A stretch of DNA of 64,000 bases from Mucilaginibacter sp. dw_454 (GTDB lineage: Bacteria; Bacteroidota; Bacteroidia; Sphingobacteriales; Sphingobacteriaceae). The stretch's first letter is position 1, and the number at the start of each line of letters is the position of its first letter. Location of the stretch: positions 620,001-684,000 of the forward strand of contig NZ_JAAVVB010000002.1 of assembly GCF_018449775.1 (NCBI RefSeq), read 5' to 3'. Below, in pieces: positions 37,958 through 46,523 of this stretch. A program made the translations under genes and the position numbers. A model generated the notes under the pieces. That model ran no database searches, was not told where the DNA came from, and worked only from the letters and a program-made list of their open reading frames with translations.

Positions 37958-39424
37958 ATGACAACATATTTAAAAAAATCCATAATCGGTCTTTCGTTAA
38001 TAGCAGGGATATGTGGTGCGGTGTCTTGTAAAAAAGTATTAGACTTAGAACCTCACGATTCAACCTTCACCGGTGCATACTTTACCAATGGCGAAGATGC
38101 TAACACGGCAATAGCCGGTGCTTATGCTTTACTAAGGTCAACACTGTTAAATAATTATTCATACTTTACCTACGGTGACGCACCTACCGGCGAGTTTGCC
38201 ATAACAGATGCATTCTATTCGCCCATACCTAGCGGGCAATTTACCGGATTAAACGTTAGCTCGGGATTTTGGAACTGGCAATCCAATTATCAATTTATGC
38301 AACAGGTAAATTTGATTATCAATAAAGTACCTCAGATTGATATCAGCAAGTTTACCAACAAGGATGATAAATTACAGATAATAGGCGAAGCTTACTTTTT
38401 GAGAGCTTACATGTACTTTTACATGAGCAGGATATGGGGCGACGTTCCACTAAAATTAGCTCCGGATTTGGATCTGAGCACTGCTCAAAATATCCCCAGA
38501 TCGCCTGCCGCAACTGTACTGGCCCAATCTCTTGCAGATTTACGCATTGCAGAAGCTGATTTAAAATTTGGTTATGCGGATGTAAGCCAGACAGCGGTAC
38601 GTGCTAATAAGGGTTCTGCATTGGCATTGCAGGCGCATATCAAAGCCTGGATGGGCGACTACGCCGGCTGCGATAGTGCTGCTAACGCCGTTATTACACA
38701 GGGCGGTTATTCACTTGTCGACTCGGCCAATTACTCTAAAATATTTATCGGAAAATCAACGGAGGGGATTTTTGAGATCAATATAGATTATTCGCAAAGC
38801 GAAGGTTACGAAGCTACACCAGGCTATGGTGGTTATGTTCCAACTTTATCTTACCCATTTCTGGCTAACAAAAGCATATTGGAGTGGCCTTTAAATTCAA
38901 CTTATTATAATAGGTTGTATGTCGATACAAACGACATAAGAATACGCAAATTCTTCTATCAGCCAACATCAGGTGCCGGGCAAACCATAAAATACAGCAA
39001 TGTTACTTATGCTGATGGATCAGCGAAAAATGATCCGCGTTTATCGAACAATATCATCATCTTCCGCCTGGCAGATATTATGTTATTGCGTGCAGAAGCA
39101 CTTAACAAGTTAGGCAGAGATGGTGACGCTTTACCGCTGCTTAACGCTATACGCACCCGGGCTAATACCGCCGCATATCAAGGAACCGGAACAGCACTAG
39201 GTACAGCAATTTTAGAAGAACGCTTGCGAGAGTTGTTTTACGAAGGACAATCATATTATGACTTGGTACGCACAAAGCAGCTTACTAACTATAACCAAAA
39301 TTTCCCGACAACACAATTTTTGAATGGTTCGCCAAAAGGTGGTTGGTTATGGCCGGTTGATCCGGGTATGTTTAAAGACGATTTTACCCTTACACAAACA
39401 CCTTACTGGCAAGGAAAGCTTTAA
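37958..39424 (+). CDS. RagB/SusD family outer-membrane nutrient-binding lipoprotein
   Basis: 488 residues; lipobox A-V-S-C at about residue 25 followed by K-K. The family features are present: V-L-D-L-E-P-H-D-S, I-I-G-E-A-Y-F-L-R-A-Y-M-Y-F, and a C-terminal E-E-R-L-R-E-L-F-Y-E-G-Q-S-Y-Y-D-L-V-R. It begins 26 bases after the SusC stop and should form the lid of that transporter. Confidence 0.93.
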   Translation: MTTYLKKSIIGLSLIAGICGAVSCKKVLDLEPHDSTFTGAYFTNGEDANTAIAGAYALLRSTLLNNYSYFTYGDAPTGEFAITDAFYSPIPSGQFTGLNVSSGFWNWQSNYQFMQQVNLIINKVPQIDISKFTNKDDKLQIIGEAYFLRAYMYFYMSRIWGDVPLKLAPDLDLSTAQNIPRSPAATVLAQSLADLRIAEADLKFGYADVSQTAVRANKGSALALQAHIKAWMGDYAGCDSAANAVITQGGYSLVDSANYSKIFIGKSTEGIFEINIDYSQSEGYEATPGYGGYVPTLSYPFLANKSILEWPLNSTYYNRLYVDTNDIRIRKFFYQPTSGAGQTIKYSNVTYADGSAKNDPRLSNNIIIFRLADIMLLRAEALNKLGRDGDALPLLNAIRTRANTAAYQGTGTALGTAILEERLRELFYEGQSYYDLVRTKQLTNYNQNFPTTQFLNGSPKGGWLWPVDPGMFKDDFTLTQTPYWQGKL

Positions 39425-39444
39425 TCATTTAAAACTAAAAAAAT

Positions 39445-40137
39445 ATGAAAACATATAAATTGTTTATACTCTTTGCTCTTGCAATTACAGTGTTTTATTC
39501 CTGTAAAAAAGAAGACACTATAGGCGGTAAGTTATTTGATGCTCACGTAAATATGACAACTTACGACTATCTGAAAACCAACCATCTTTTTGATACGCTG
39601 GTTATCATGATCGATAAAATGAATTTAAAAGATGAAGTAAATTCAAGCGGAACGTTTTTCGCGATTACTAATTATGACATCCATAATTATGTACTGGCTA
39701 AACAAAATCAATTGCAGATACAGAACAATGATGAGAACCTGAAATTTACTTTCGACTCTTTAAATTTCACGACCTTGAAAGATTCTTTAAGGGCTTATAT
39801 GTTCAAAGGAAAATATACGAGAGATAATTTAAATGCTACCGGAACACTTGCTACAGCAGATGACGGAGAACTAAGGTTAATTCAATTAATACCAACTACG
39901 GCCTATACCGGCACTTTATTTCCGACAGAGCCCGAATATATTAATCTGACTAAACTTGTTGCTAACCAGTATTTTACGCTTCCACCGGTATTGGACACAA
40001 ACACAGTTAAGCAGCTCGATCCTAGTCAGTTTTTGCGTACGGTCTGTCAAACCACGGGTATTTTAACTACTACGGGCGTTTTACATGTGCTGAGTAATGA
40101 TCACACTTTCACTTATTTCAATAACGTTGATAATTAA
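39445..40137 (+). CDS. Fasciclin-like lipoprotein of the SusCD locus
   Basis: 230 residues; lipobox Y-S-C near residue 20 followed by K-K-E-D. Residues about 40-220 resemble a fasciclin (FAS1) domain: F-D-T-L-V-I-M-I-D-K-M-N-L, G-T-F-F-A-I-T-N-Y-D-I, and later T-T-G-V-L-H-V-L. FAS1 domains mediate binding at cell surfaces. In such loci they are thought to help substrate binding. The match is partial. Confidence 0.65.
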   Translation: MKTYKLFILFALAITVFYSCKKEDTIGGKLFDAHVNMTTYDYLKTNHLFDTLVIMIDKMNLKDEVNSSGTFFAITNYDIHNYVLAKQNQLQIQNNDENLKFTFDSLNFTTLKDSLRAYMFKGKYTRDNLNATGTLATADDGELRLIQLIPTTAYTGTLFPTEPEYINLTKLVANQYFTLPPVLDTNTVKQLDPSQFLRTVCQTTGILTTTGVLHVLSNDHTFTYFNNVDN

Positions 40138-40158
40138 TTAGAAGCTAATTCTTATAAC

Positions 40159-41127
40159 ATGAAAAAACAATATAAAATTTTTATAGCGGCCGCCTTATGT
40201 ATCGGTGTTATGAGCTGTAAAAAATCTGTACAAGGCTATTTGAGTAGCCAGATAAGATATACGGACAGCCCCATCCAGATTCAAAGTGGGTTTGTGGTGC
40301 AAACCAATCCTGTAAACAGCGATGGTTCAAGTGCCCCTGTTACCTATGAATTACTGGACATCAGGAATGCTACAACACACAAACATGCAGATTCTCTGTA
40401 TATGAATCAGGATCGCTACATCTTTGTTTCTCTGTTTAACGCTAATGTGGATACCACTGTAGCCTTGTTGAACACGCATCGCAAATTAATTAGCGCCCCA
40501 TGTTTTGATTTTAACAGTCACACCGGTGCGTTTACATTTTATAATACTACAGCTAACGTGCCATTAGGCACTTATGAATTTGATATTAAAGCCACTAATC
40601 AAAATGGCTCAAAAATTTATAAGAACATAGGTACCTTCACCATAAGTCAAGGGTTGCCTTATGTACTTCAAACGGGCGGTAGTGCATGGTTCACTGATAA
40701 TACAACTGACAATGGCGATACCGGTAATCCTGTTGTAGATATTCAGCAGTTATCAACTACAGGTACACAGGCTATTTTAAAACTGGTTGATAAACATGGT
40801 GTGGCATTTGATCCGCTTAAAGGTGAGATTATTGCGCGTGGCGATCGGAGTAATTTCGAAACCTATGCTAAATTCCATCCTTTGGTTGCTTCTGATACAT
40901 CGTTAACCTGTAACTTCGAAGTAACGCCTTTCCCTTTTCAACCTGATCCGACATATGGTTATTTAATATATTACCGTATTCCGAGCCAGTTTGTTAAGTA
41001 CGATGCTGGTGTTACACCAACTCCTGCCCAAATATATAGCGCAAATCCAAGGTTTGCTTTCCAGCTATTGGCACAAGGCACTTACCTGATAACGGTTCAC
41101 GTACCGTATGTAACGCGCGTTCCTTGA
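40159..41127 (+). CDS. Surface lipoprotein of the SusCD locus, DUF5007-like
   Basis: 322 residues; lipobox V-M-S-C at about residue 20 followed by K-K-S. The rest is beta-rich without catalytic motifs I can name; it resembles the DUF5007 family found after SusD and fasciclin-like genes, but I am not certain. It is the last gene of the operon. It is probably a surface accessory that binds substrate. Confidence 0.6.
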   Translation: MKKQYKIFIAAALCIGVMSCKKSVQGYLSSQIRYTDSPIQIQSGFVVQTNPVNSDGSSAPVTYELLDIRNATTHKHADSLYMNQDRYIFVSLFNANVDTTVALLNTHRKLISAPCFDFNSHTGAFTFYNTTANVPLGTYEFDIKATNQNGSKIYKNIGTFTISQGLPYVLQTGGSAWFTDNTTDNGDTGNPVVDIQQLSTTGTQAILKLVDKHGVAFDPLKGEIIARGDRSNFETYAKFHPLVASDTSLTCNFEVTPFPFQPDPTYGYLIYYRIPSQFVKYDAGVTPTPAQIYSANPRFAFQLLAQGTYLITVHVPYVTRVP

Positions 41128-41246
41128 TCCGAATGGGACGATTGTAGCTAAAAACTTGAGAGAAGACGACTTGCAAAAAAAATATTTGCCGGTTTGCCGG
41201 ATAAACAGTTAAATAGCAGTACCTGCAGCAGTCAGGAGTTTCAATT

Positions 41247-41283
41247 AAAAAGCCGTAGTTCTGTAAGAACTACGGCTTTTTAA
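41247..41283 (+). terminator. Terminator of the second SusCD operon
   Basis: A perfect stem of about 16 bases (AAAAAGCCGTAGTTCT with AGAACTACGGCTTTTT) around a short loop. It lies 120 bases after the last gene of the operon. Confidence 0.88.
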
Positions 41284-41341
41284 TTGATTGTTTTGGTGAC
41301 TTTTTAGATAACTCATCACTTCTGCTTTCAAGATAATGGTA

Positions 41342-41685
41342 TCATCGTATTGCTGTACTGCTTGCAAGAACAGGCTCACCTTCCCATAAATTAGTGGCTG
41401 TGGTATCCATATTGGGGGCCTTTGGGTTTTGGGCGATAGCCAAATCGTAATTGCCAAATTTGCCGTTATTTAAAAAGCCCAATAACCGTAATGTCCCTTT
41501 TTGCCCGTTTAGCGTATAACGTTTTTCATACTCGATGGTTTGGGTATTTGCTTTGCCAATTTTGGCATCCCAAACCGATTCATTCGGCATGGTGGTGACC
41601 ATCGTGAAAGCGAACCGCAAGGTCCATGTAGGCTGACCTAATTGTGATGGAGCTTTGTGTTTCGGTAAGCGGGCTTAAACTGTTT
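41342..41685 (-). pseudogene. Remnant of a carbohydrate-porin-type gene
   Basis: The minus strand encodes, without a start codon, Q-L-G-Q-P-T-W-T-L-R-F-A-F-T, then Q-T-I-E-Y-E-K-R-Y and G-T-L-R-L-L-G-F-L-N-N-G-K-F-G-N-Y. These spaced motifs match the barrel strands of OprB/AlgE-like carbohydrate porins. Reading upstream ends in a stop at about 41686 and the frame ends at 41342, so only about 110 residues of a 400-residue family remain. Other frames nearby show no clear continuation. It looks like a decayed fragment. Confidence 0.5.
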
Positions 41686-41933
41686 TGGCTACTATAAGGG
41701 GCATTAAATCCCGGTTTATATTGGGTAATAATGGTTTGCTGAAGGAAAACTAAAACAGTTTGAGTTTGGTTCAAACTTATGGTTAATTTTTTACTTGAAA
41801 TGCTGTTAAAGGTGGGTTGTAAAGCAGTTTAGACGCGGTTCAAATCTCATCAACCCATATAAAAATTGAACGAGACTGTCGGATTTTATACAAGCGATTA
41901 TGTAAGTAATTACTTACGATTTAAAAAAATAAA

Positions 41934-41960
41934 CGGGAATGTGGTTCTAACACATTCCCG
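41934..41960. terminator. Strong hairpin, probably the displaced terminator of a tRNA/tmRNA gene
   Basis: CGGGAATGTG and CACATTCCCG form a perfect 10-bp stem with a 7-base loop. It starts three bases from the tRNA-like 3' end at 41963-41977. On the minus strand the order is RNA 3' end, hairpin, A/T-rich run, as expected for a terminator. Confidence 0.65.
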
Positions 41961-41962
41961 TC

Positions 41963-41977
41963 TGGTGGAGCCGGAGG
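41963..41977 (-). other. Candidate attachment site: tRNA or tmRNA 3' end
   Basis: The minus strand reads CCTCCGGCTCCACCA, which fits the end of a T-stem, a 7-base acceptor strand, a discriminator A and CCA. No complete tRNA can be folded from the adjoining bases, so only the 3' end is present. This is the usual mark left where a site-specific element enters an RNA gene. Everything to the right is mobile and defence DNA. The gene itself should lie at the other end of the element. Confidence 0.55.
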
Positions 41978-42107
41978 CTCTATTTTAAAGACTTTTTCCC
42001 AGCGAAAAAGTGCGTTTTTAACGTTTAAATGAGGTTTTTTGAACCAGCTCCAAAAGTGATAGCCTCGATGGTAGCCTTTCAGATCAATTCAATTTTACCG
42101 GATCTTA

Positions 42108-42143
42108 TAGAACGATTTGTAATGCAATTTACAAATCGTTCTA
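42108..42143. repeat. 15-bp perfect inverted repeat near the element end
   Basis: Arms 42108-42122 and 42129-42143 pair without mismatch around a 6-base loop. It lies 131 bases inside the candidate attachment site. It may bind recombination proteins or end a transcript; there is no T-run on either side. It lies inside a 1.2-kb stretch (41128-42345) with no gene that I can support. Confidence 0.6.
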
Positions 42144-42345
42144 CAGCTTTAAAAGTAAATCCGCAGAAAATTATTCCTATAAATCATTCCGCAGATAATA
42201 TGGATCAGAACCTTATTTTCAAAGATGAAGACAAGAGTAAATAAGATTTAAGTTCACCGCCAGGTTATAAAAAATATATTAATATAAAAGACTGTGCATC
42301 AGACATTGGTAAGAAAAGACTTGGTAACGGATAAACTTAACCAGT

Positions 42346-42615
42346 TCACCTATTCCAGGAAGCAATATATTCCCCGATGTTTTCTGCAATAACTGTTAAG
42401 TCTGTTTTTATGACCGGCACCTGGGGAGCAAATTGAGGAGCATGAATGTTCCGTTGCAAATCCTTGATGTTTGTAATATAGATAGATGCATCATCATCAT
42501 AAAGCGTTGGGTCCTCCGAGACTATGTAAATATCCTCTGGATTTTCATCAGTCATCGGGTTTGAAATTTTGCAGATTTGTCCTTCCCGTGTAGGTATGAT
42601 TATTGTTTGATCCAT
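42346..42615 (-). CDS. Small hypothetical protein
   Basis: 89 residues from the ATG at 42615. Acidic and soluble, with no membrane segment or known motif (begins M-D-Q-T-I-I-I-P-T-R-E-G). It lies in the left end of the mobile element and is divergent from another small gene. I do not recognise it. Confidence 0.5.
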   Translation of the reverse strand: MDQTIIIPTREGQICKISNPMTDENPEDIYIVSEDPTLYDDDASIYITNIKDLQRNIHAPQFAPQVPVIKTDLTVIAENIGEYIASWNR

Positions 42616-42757
42616 ACTCAAATTTAAGCAATTTTAATAAATGGATTTGACGACTATAAGTGACAATTACAAATAATTTAATGGATTTTTTTTTAAAAAT
42701 ATGCTGCTCATTCCTCGGAAAAGCGGTATATTTAAAGGTCACCAACGAAACTCAGCA

Positions 42758-43054
42758 ATGATAACTATAATTAAAAATCTTGAAGATGTAAAGTTATTTA
42801 CCAGGCAGTTAGTATCGGAGGGGACTAACTTTCACCCGGATGATGACTTTAATAATTATGTCAATTTAGAAACAGGGGAACCAAGCTATACTTTGGAGGA
42901 AGCTGAAATCAGAAATCAATTATTGTATCAGTGTTTTAAGGTATGTGAAGATTCAGGAGAGGATATTTACGATTTGGCACAGGAAATATTTTTAATTGAA
43001 ACAGGCCTGGATAAATTCATCCCGCTGCCGTCTCAGGATTATAACGAAGAATAA
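42758..43054 (+). CDS. Small acidic hypothetical protein upstream of the restriction genes
   Basis: 98 residues from the ATG at 42758; an in-frame ATG at 42701 adds 19 unlikely residues. It is acidic and soluble (V-S-E-G-T-N-F-H-P-D-D-D-F, E-D-S-G-E-D-I-Y). No family recognised. It ends 27 bases before vsr and could be co-transcribed with it. Confidence 0.5.
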   Translation: MITIIKNLEDVKLFTRQLVSEGTNFHPDDDFNNYVNLETGEPSYTLEEAEIRNQLLYQCFKVCEDSGEDIYDLAQEIFLIETGLDKFIPLPSQDYNEE

Positions 43055-43081
43055 TCAGGCGTTGCCTTCGATGTCCGGACA

Positions 43082-43501
43082 ATGGCAGATGTTCACTCAA
43101 AAGAAACCAGGAGCTATAATATGTCGCGTATCCGCGGCAAAAATACGAAGCCGGAAATCCTGGTCAGAAAATTTCTCTTTTCGAAAGGATTCCGCTACCG
43201 GCTGCATGACAAAAAGCTACCCGGCAAGCCGGATATTATCCTCCCTAAATATAAAGCAGTCATATTTATCAATGGCTGCTTCTGGCATGGACACCAGGAC
43301 TGTAAATATTTTACGGTACCAAAATCCCACACCGAATGGTGGCTGAATAAAATCAGCCGGAATCAGGAAAATGACCTGATAAGCAACAGTCTGTTGTCGG
43401 CGAAAAATTACCGGGTGATAACCGTCTGGGAGTGTCAGTTAAAAAAAAATCTGATGGAAGAAACATTACAGAATTTAATTGCTACATTGCATTCAGCCTG
43501 A
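43082..43501 (+). CDS. vsr: Very short patch repair (Vsr) DNA mismatch endonuclease
   Basis: 139 residues, normal Vsr length. M-S-R-I-R-G-K-N-T-K-P-E at the start, Asp51 in P-G-K-P-D-I-I (catalytic), and F-I-N-G-C-F-W-H-G-H-Q-D-C with the zinc and active-site His/Cys. It nicks next to the T in T:G mismatches that arise when 5-methylcytosine deaminates. It is the natural partner of the cytosine methyltransferase that follows. Confidence 0.95.
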   Translation: MADVHSKETRSYNMSRIRGKNTKPEILVRKFLFSKGFRYRLHDKKLPGKPDIILPKYKAVIFINGCFWHGHQDCKYFTVPKSHTEWWLNKISRNQENDLISNSLLSAKNYRVITVWECQLKKNLMEETLQNLIATLHSA

Positions 43502-43617
43502 AACCTTATTCTCCTTCCCGGCTATGATTTTTTTTCGTTAATTTTCCAAAAAAACGGAAAGGTCTTTTTATGCTTAAAACGAGCAGAATAAAGGTTTTTT
43601 AATGAAAAGGAATATAC

Positions 43618-45072
43618 ATGCAGCTCAAAATTGATCGGTTCAGGAATGGAAATGCTTTACGGGTACTTGATTTATTTTCAGGCTGCGGCGGTTTGTCACT
43701 GGGTTTTAAAAAGGCAGGCTTCGAAATCATAGGGAATGTCGAGCTTGATCAGGAAGCTGCACGGTCGCACGCACTGAACTTCCACAAAGGCCATAAATTA
43801 TTTGAACAGTACGCCAAATCACGGAATATTGAGAACACATCGCCCGCTGACCTGTTCCGTGACCTCGAAATAACGGGGCCCATCGATCAGCAGATTGATG
43901 TTATTATCGGCGGTCCGCCGTGCCAGGCCTTCACCCGCATAGGCAGGGCCAAACTCAGGGAGATCAATGCTGATGCCGAAGCTTTTCTTAATGATTCCCG
44001 CAGCCAGTTGTATAAAAGATACCTGGAATATGTACGCGAGTTGCGGCCGATGGCCATCCTGATGGAGAACGTACCGGATATGCTCAACTATGGCGGAGCC
44101 AATATTGCAGAATTTGTCTGCCATGACCTGGAACAATATGGTTATCACTGTAAATATACATTGCTTAATACTGCCTTTTTCGGTCTGCCGCAGATGCGGG
44201 AGCGAATGTTCCTGATCGCTGTACACAATACTTTTCAGGGTGAAATTACTTTTCCCGAACCCACCCGGTATATCGAACTGCCTAGGGGGTACAACGGCTC
44301 CCGGAACGTAGCCTTGAAACATATTGACCTGAACAATCCGGGGCATTTTGAAAATCTGCAGCTTAATGCGGGCCTGCCTGCGCCGGTAAGTGCACAGGGC
44401 GCACTTTCTGACCTGCCGGTGATCACACAGCATCTGACCGGGAAAATGAAAAGGGGAATTAAAAAGCTGAATACCGATAGTGCCTATTCACTGGCTGAAC
44501 CGGCAAATGAATATCAGCGTTTGATGCGCAACTGGCCCGGCTACACCGCAGGGACAGGTGTTACCGCCAGCGTGACCAGGATATTACCAAGGGACTATCA
44601 GATATTCCGGATTATGGAACCGGGGGATCAGTATCCCCAGGCCATTGAAAGGGCTGAAGCACTGCTGGCAGCAAAGCTGCTCGAAATGAATATCACCGCT
44701 GAAAGTGACCCTGAAACCTATAAACAGATCAGAAAGAGTATCATACCCCCCTATGATGCCGGAAAGTTTCCAAATAAATGGCGTAAAATGGAAAGTGATC
44801 AGCCATCCCGGACACTGATGGCGCATCTGGGAAAGGACTGTTATTCTCATATTCATTATGACAGTGACCAAGCAAGAACGATTACGGTGCGTGAAGCAGC
44901 GCGGCTGCAGTCATTTCCTGACGGCTTTGAATTTTCAGGGGCCATGAATGCCGCCTTCCGCCAGATCGGAAATGCAGTACCGCCGCTGATGGCTGAAAAA
45001 CTTGCCGACAAAATAATAAACCTTATCAGAACCGGAATACCATGTCAGATGCCGAACTACCAGATGATGTAG
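43618..45072 (+). CDS. DNA (cytosine-5) methyltransferase
   Basis: 484 residues with the ordered motifs: I, D-L-F-S-G-C-G-G-L-S-L-G-F (18-30); IV, G-G-P-P-C-Q-A-F with catalytic Cys102; VI, M-E-N-V-P-D (149-154); VIII, Q-M-R-E-R-M-F-L-I; IX, T-V-R-E-A-A-R-L-Q-S-F; X, R-Q-I-G-N-A-V-P-P. The target-recognition region lies between VIII and IX and does not reveal the target sequence. Its end overlaps the GHKL ATPase start by 31 bases. It should protect host DNA from the linked nuclease functions. Confidence 0.95.
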   Translation: MQLKIDRFRNGNALRVLDLFSGCGGLSLGFKKAGFEIIGNVELDQEAARSHALNFHKGHKLFEQYAKSRNIENTSPADLFRDLEITGPIDQQIDVIIGGPPCQAFTRIGRAKLREINADAEAFLNDSRSQLYKRYLEYVRELRPMAILMENVPDMLNYGGANIAEFVCHDLEQYGYHCKYTLLNTAFFGLPQMRERMFLIAVHNTFQGEITFPEPTRYIELPRGYNGSRNVALKHIDLNNPGHFENLQLNAGLPAPVSAQGALSDLPVITQHLTGKMKRGIKKLNTDSAYSLAEPANEYQRLMRNWPGYTAGTGVTASVTRILPRDYQIFRIMEPGDQYPQAIERAEALLAAKLLEMNITAESDPETYKQIRKSIIPPYDAGKFPNKWRKMESDQPSRTLMAHLGKDCYSHIHYDSDQARTITVREAARLQSFPDGFEFSGAMNAAFRQIGNAVPPLMAEKLADKIINLIRTGIPCQMPNYQMM

Positions 45073-46523
45073 GCGCAGAAATTGTTGCTCCACAGCCCGC
45101 TGCGTTGATCGAAACGTTCCGGGCAATCGGCTACAATCTGCCCAGCGCGATTGCTGATATTGTTGATAACAGTATAGCAGCAGGTGCTGGTAATGTCTGG
45201 ATCGATTTCAGCTGGGCTGAAGAAAACTCATCGGTTACAATAAGGGATGACGGTCAGGGAATGACAGAAAAACAGCTTATCGAGGCTTTGCGACCTGGTA
45301 CATCAAATCCCCTTCAAGAGCGCGGACGGAATGATCTGGGGCGTTTCGGACTTGGACTTAAAACCGCCTCATTTTCACAATGCCGCCGTTTAAATGTTAT
45401 CACCAAATCGCGGCAGGAAGGGATTATTAATTTCCGGGGATGGGATCTTGATTACGTTGAGAAAAATGATGTATGGCGCATTTTCCGATATTGCAATGAT
45501 GAGGAATTACTTGGAACACTGAACAAACAGACGTCCGGAACGGTTGTTGTCTGGACTATTATAGACCGGATCATATTCAATCAGCATAAACATATTATAA
45601 CACCAGCAAAATTCTGGGATATTGTAAAGGACGTGGAAGAACATCTGGCGGTTATTTTTCATCGTTTTATCGAAAAAAAGTCATTGGCAATATGGCTTAA
45701 CAATCGCCAGATAACTGCAATTAATCCGTTCATGCCCGATCATCCGGCTACCCAGATTTTCCCTGATGAAACATTTGAAAATGGTCTGGTGACAATACAG
45801 GGATTTGTTTTGCCGCATGCAGGCAAACTGTCTTCGGAAAGATGGTCAGCAAACGGAGGCAGTAAAGGCTGGACAGCACAACAGGGATTTTATGTATATC
45901 GTAAAGACCGGATTCTGGTAGCAGGTGACTGGCTTGGTGTATTCAGGAAAGATGAGCACACCCGGCTTGCCAGGATTATGATCGAGATTGATGCAACCCT
46001 GGATTTCAGCTGGCAACTTGACATCCGTAAATCCCGGGCCATTCCTCCACGGATGTTTCAGCAGCATCTGAAGCGGTACGGAGCGGAAATCCGTAAACGT
46101 GCCACAGAAGTTTTCAGACACAGGGGAAAGCAGCAGAAACAGAAAACTTCCCGCAACGATTTCGAATTTGCCTGGATCGTGTCGGAGGACAATGGCAGGG
46201 AAACGTTTACGATTAACCGGCAACATCCCCTGGTAAAAGCGCTTTACGAGCATTCCGGTGAAATAAGGAAAAGTACCGATGATTTGCTTAAACTGCTGGA
46301 GATCACGCTTCCGGTTCCGTCACTGATACTGAATGAAACGCTAAAGGGAGAATACTCTTCCGGCAGTATGCCTGCCGTTAAGGAAAGTGAAGTTGTCCGG
46401 CTGATGCAGGCGGTTTACCAGAAGCTCCGGGCTAATGGCACGACCCACGACAAAGCATTGGAGGACTTGTACTTTATTGATCCTTTCAGTAATTACCCTC
46501 ACTTAATTGAACAGATCAGATGA
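45042..46523 (+). CDS. MORC/MutL-like GHKL ATPase of a restriction system
   Basis: 493 residues. GHKL ATP-binding motifs: A-D-I-V-D-N-S-I (Asn43), D-D-G-Q-G-M (69-74) and G-R-F-G-L-G-L-K-T-A-S (100-110). The usual catalytic Glu four residues before the Asn is Asp39 here. A ribosomal-S5-like transducer follows (about 260-340), with F-Y-V-Y-R-K-D-R-I. Iyer, Abhiman and Aravind (2008) described MutL/MORC-type ATPases in restriction-modification islands with Z1 proteins; this fits. Probably an ATP-gated DNA clamp, cytoplasmic. It overlaps the next gene by four bases. Confidence 0.85.
   Translation: MSDAELPDDVGAEIVAPQPAALIETFRAIGYNLPSAIADIVDNSIAAGAGNVWIDFSWAEENSSVTIRDDGQGMTEKQLIEALRPGTSNPLQERGRNDLGRFGLGLKTASFSQCRRLNVITKSRQEGIINFRGWDLDYVEKNDVWRIFRYCNDEELLGTLNKQTSGTVVVWTIIDRIIFNQHKHIITPAKFWDIVKDVEEHLAVIFHRFIEKKSLAIWLNNRQITAINPFMPDHPATQIFPDETFENGLVTIQGFVLPHAGKLSSERWSANGGSKGWTAQQGFYVYRKDRILVAGDWLGVFRKDEHTRLARIMIEIDATLDFSWQLDIRKSRAIPPRMFQQHLKRYGAEIRKRATEVFRHRGKQQKQKTSRNDFEFAWIVSEDNGRETFTINRQHPLVKALYEHSGEIRKSTDDLLKLLEITLPVPSLILNETLKGEYSSGSMPAVKESEVVRLMQAVYQKLRANGTTHDKALEDLYFIDPFSNYPHLIEQIR

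Noticed and set aside
42029..42244. Open frame of 71 codons near the attachment site
   Set aside because: It contains the 15-bp inverted repeat, has no clear ribosome-binding site and matches no family.
43602..43634. Ten-codon upstream reading frame overlapping the methyltransferase start
   Set aside because: Too short and without a recognisable attenuator structure to be called a leader peptide.
43819..44433. Long open frame on the minus strand (204 codons)
   Set aside because: It lies entirely within the methyltransferase gene, whose motifs are unmistakable, and encodes nothing recognisable.
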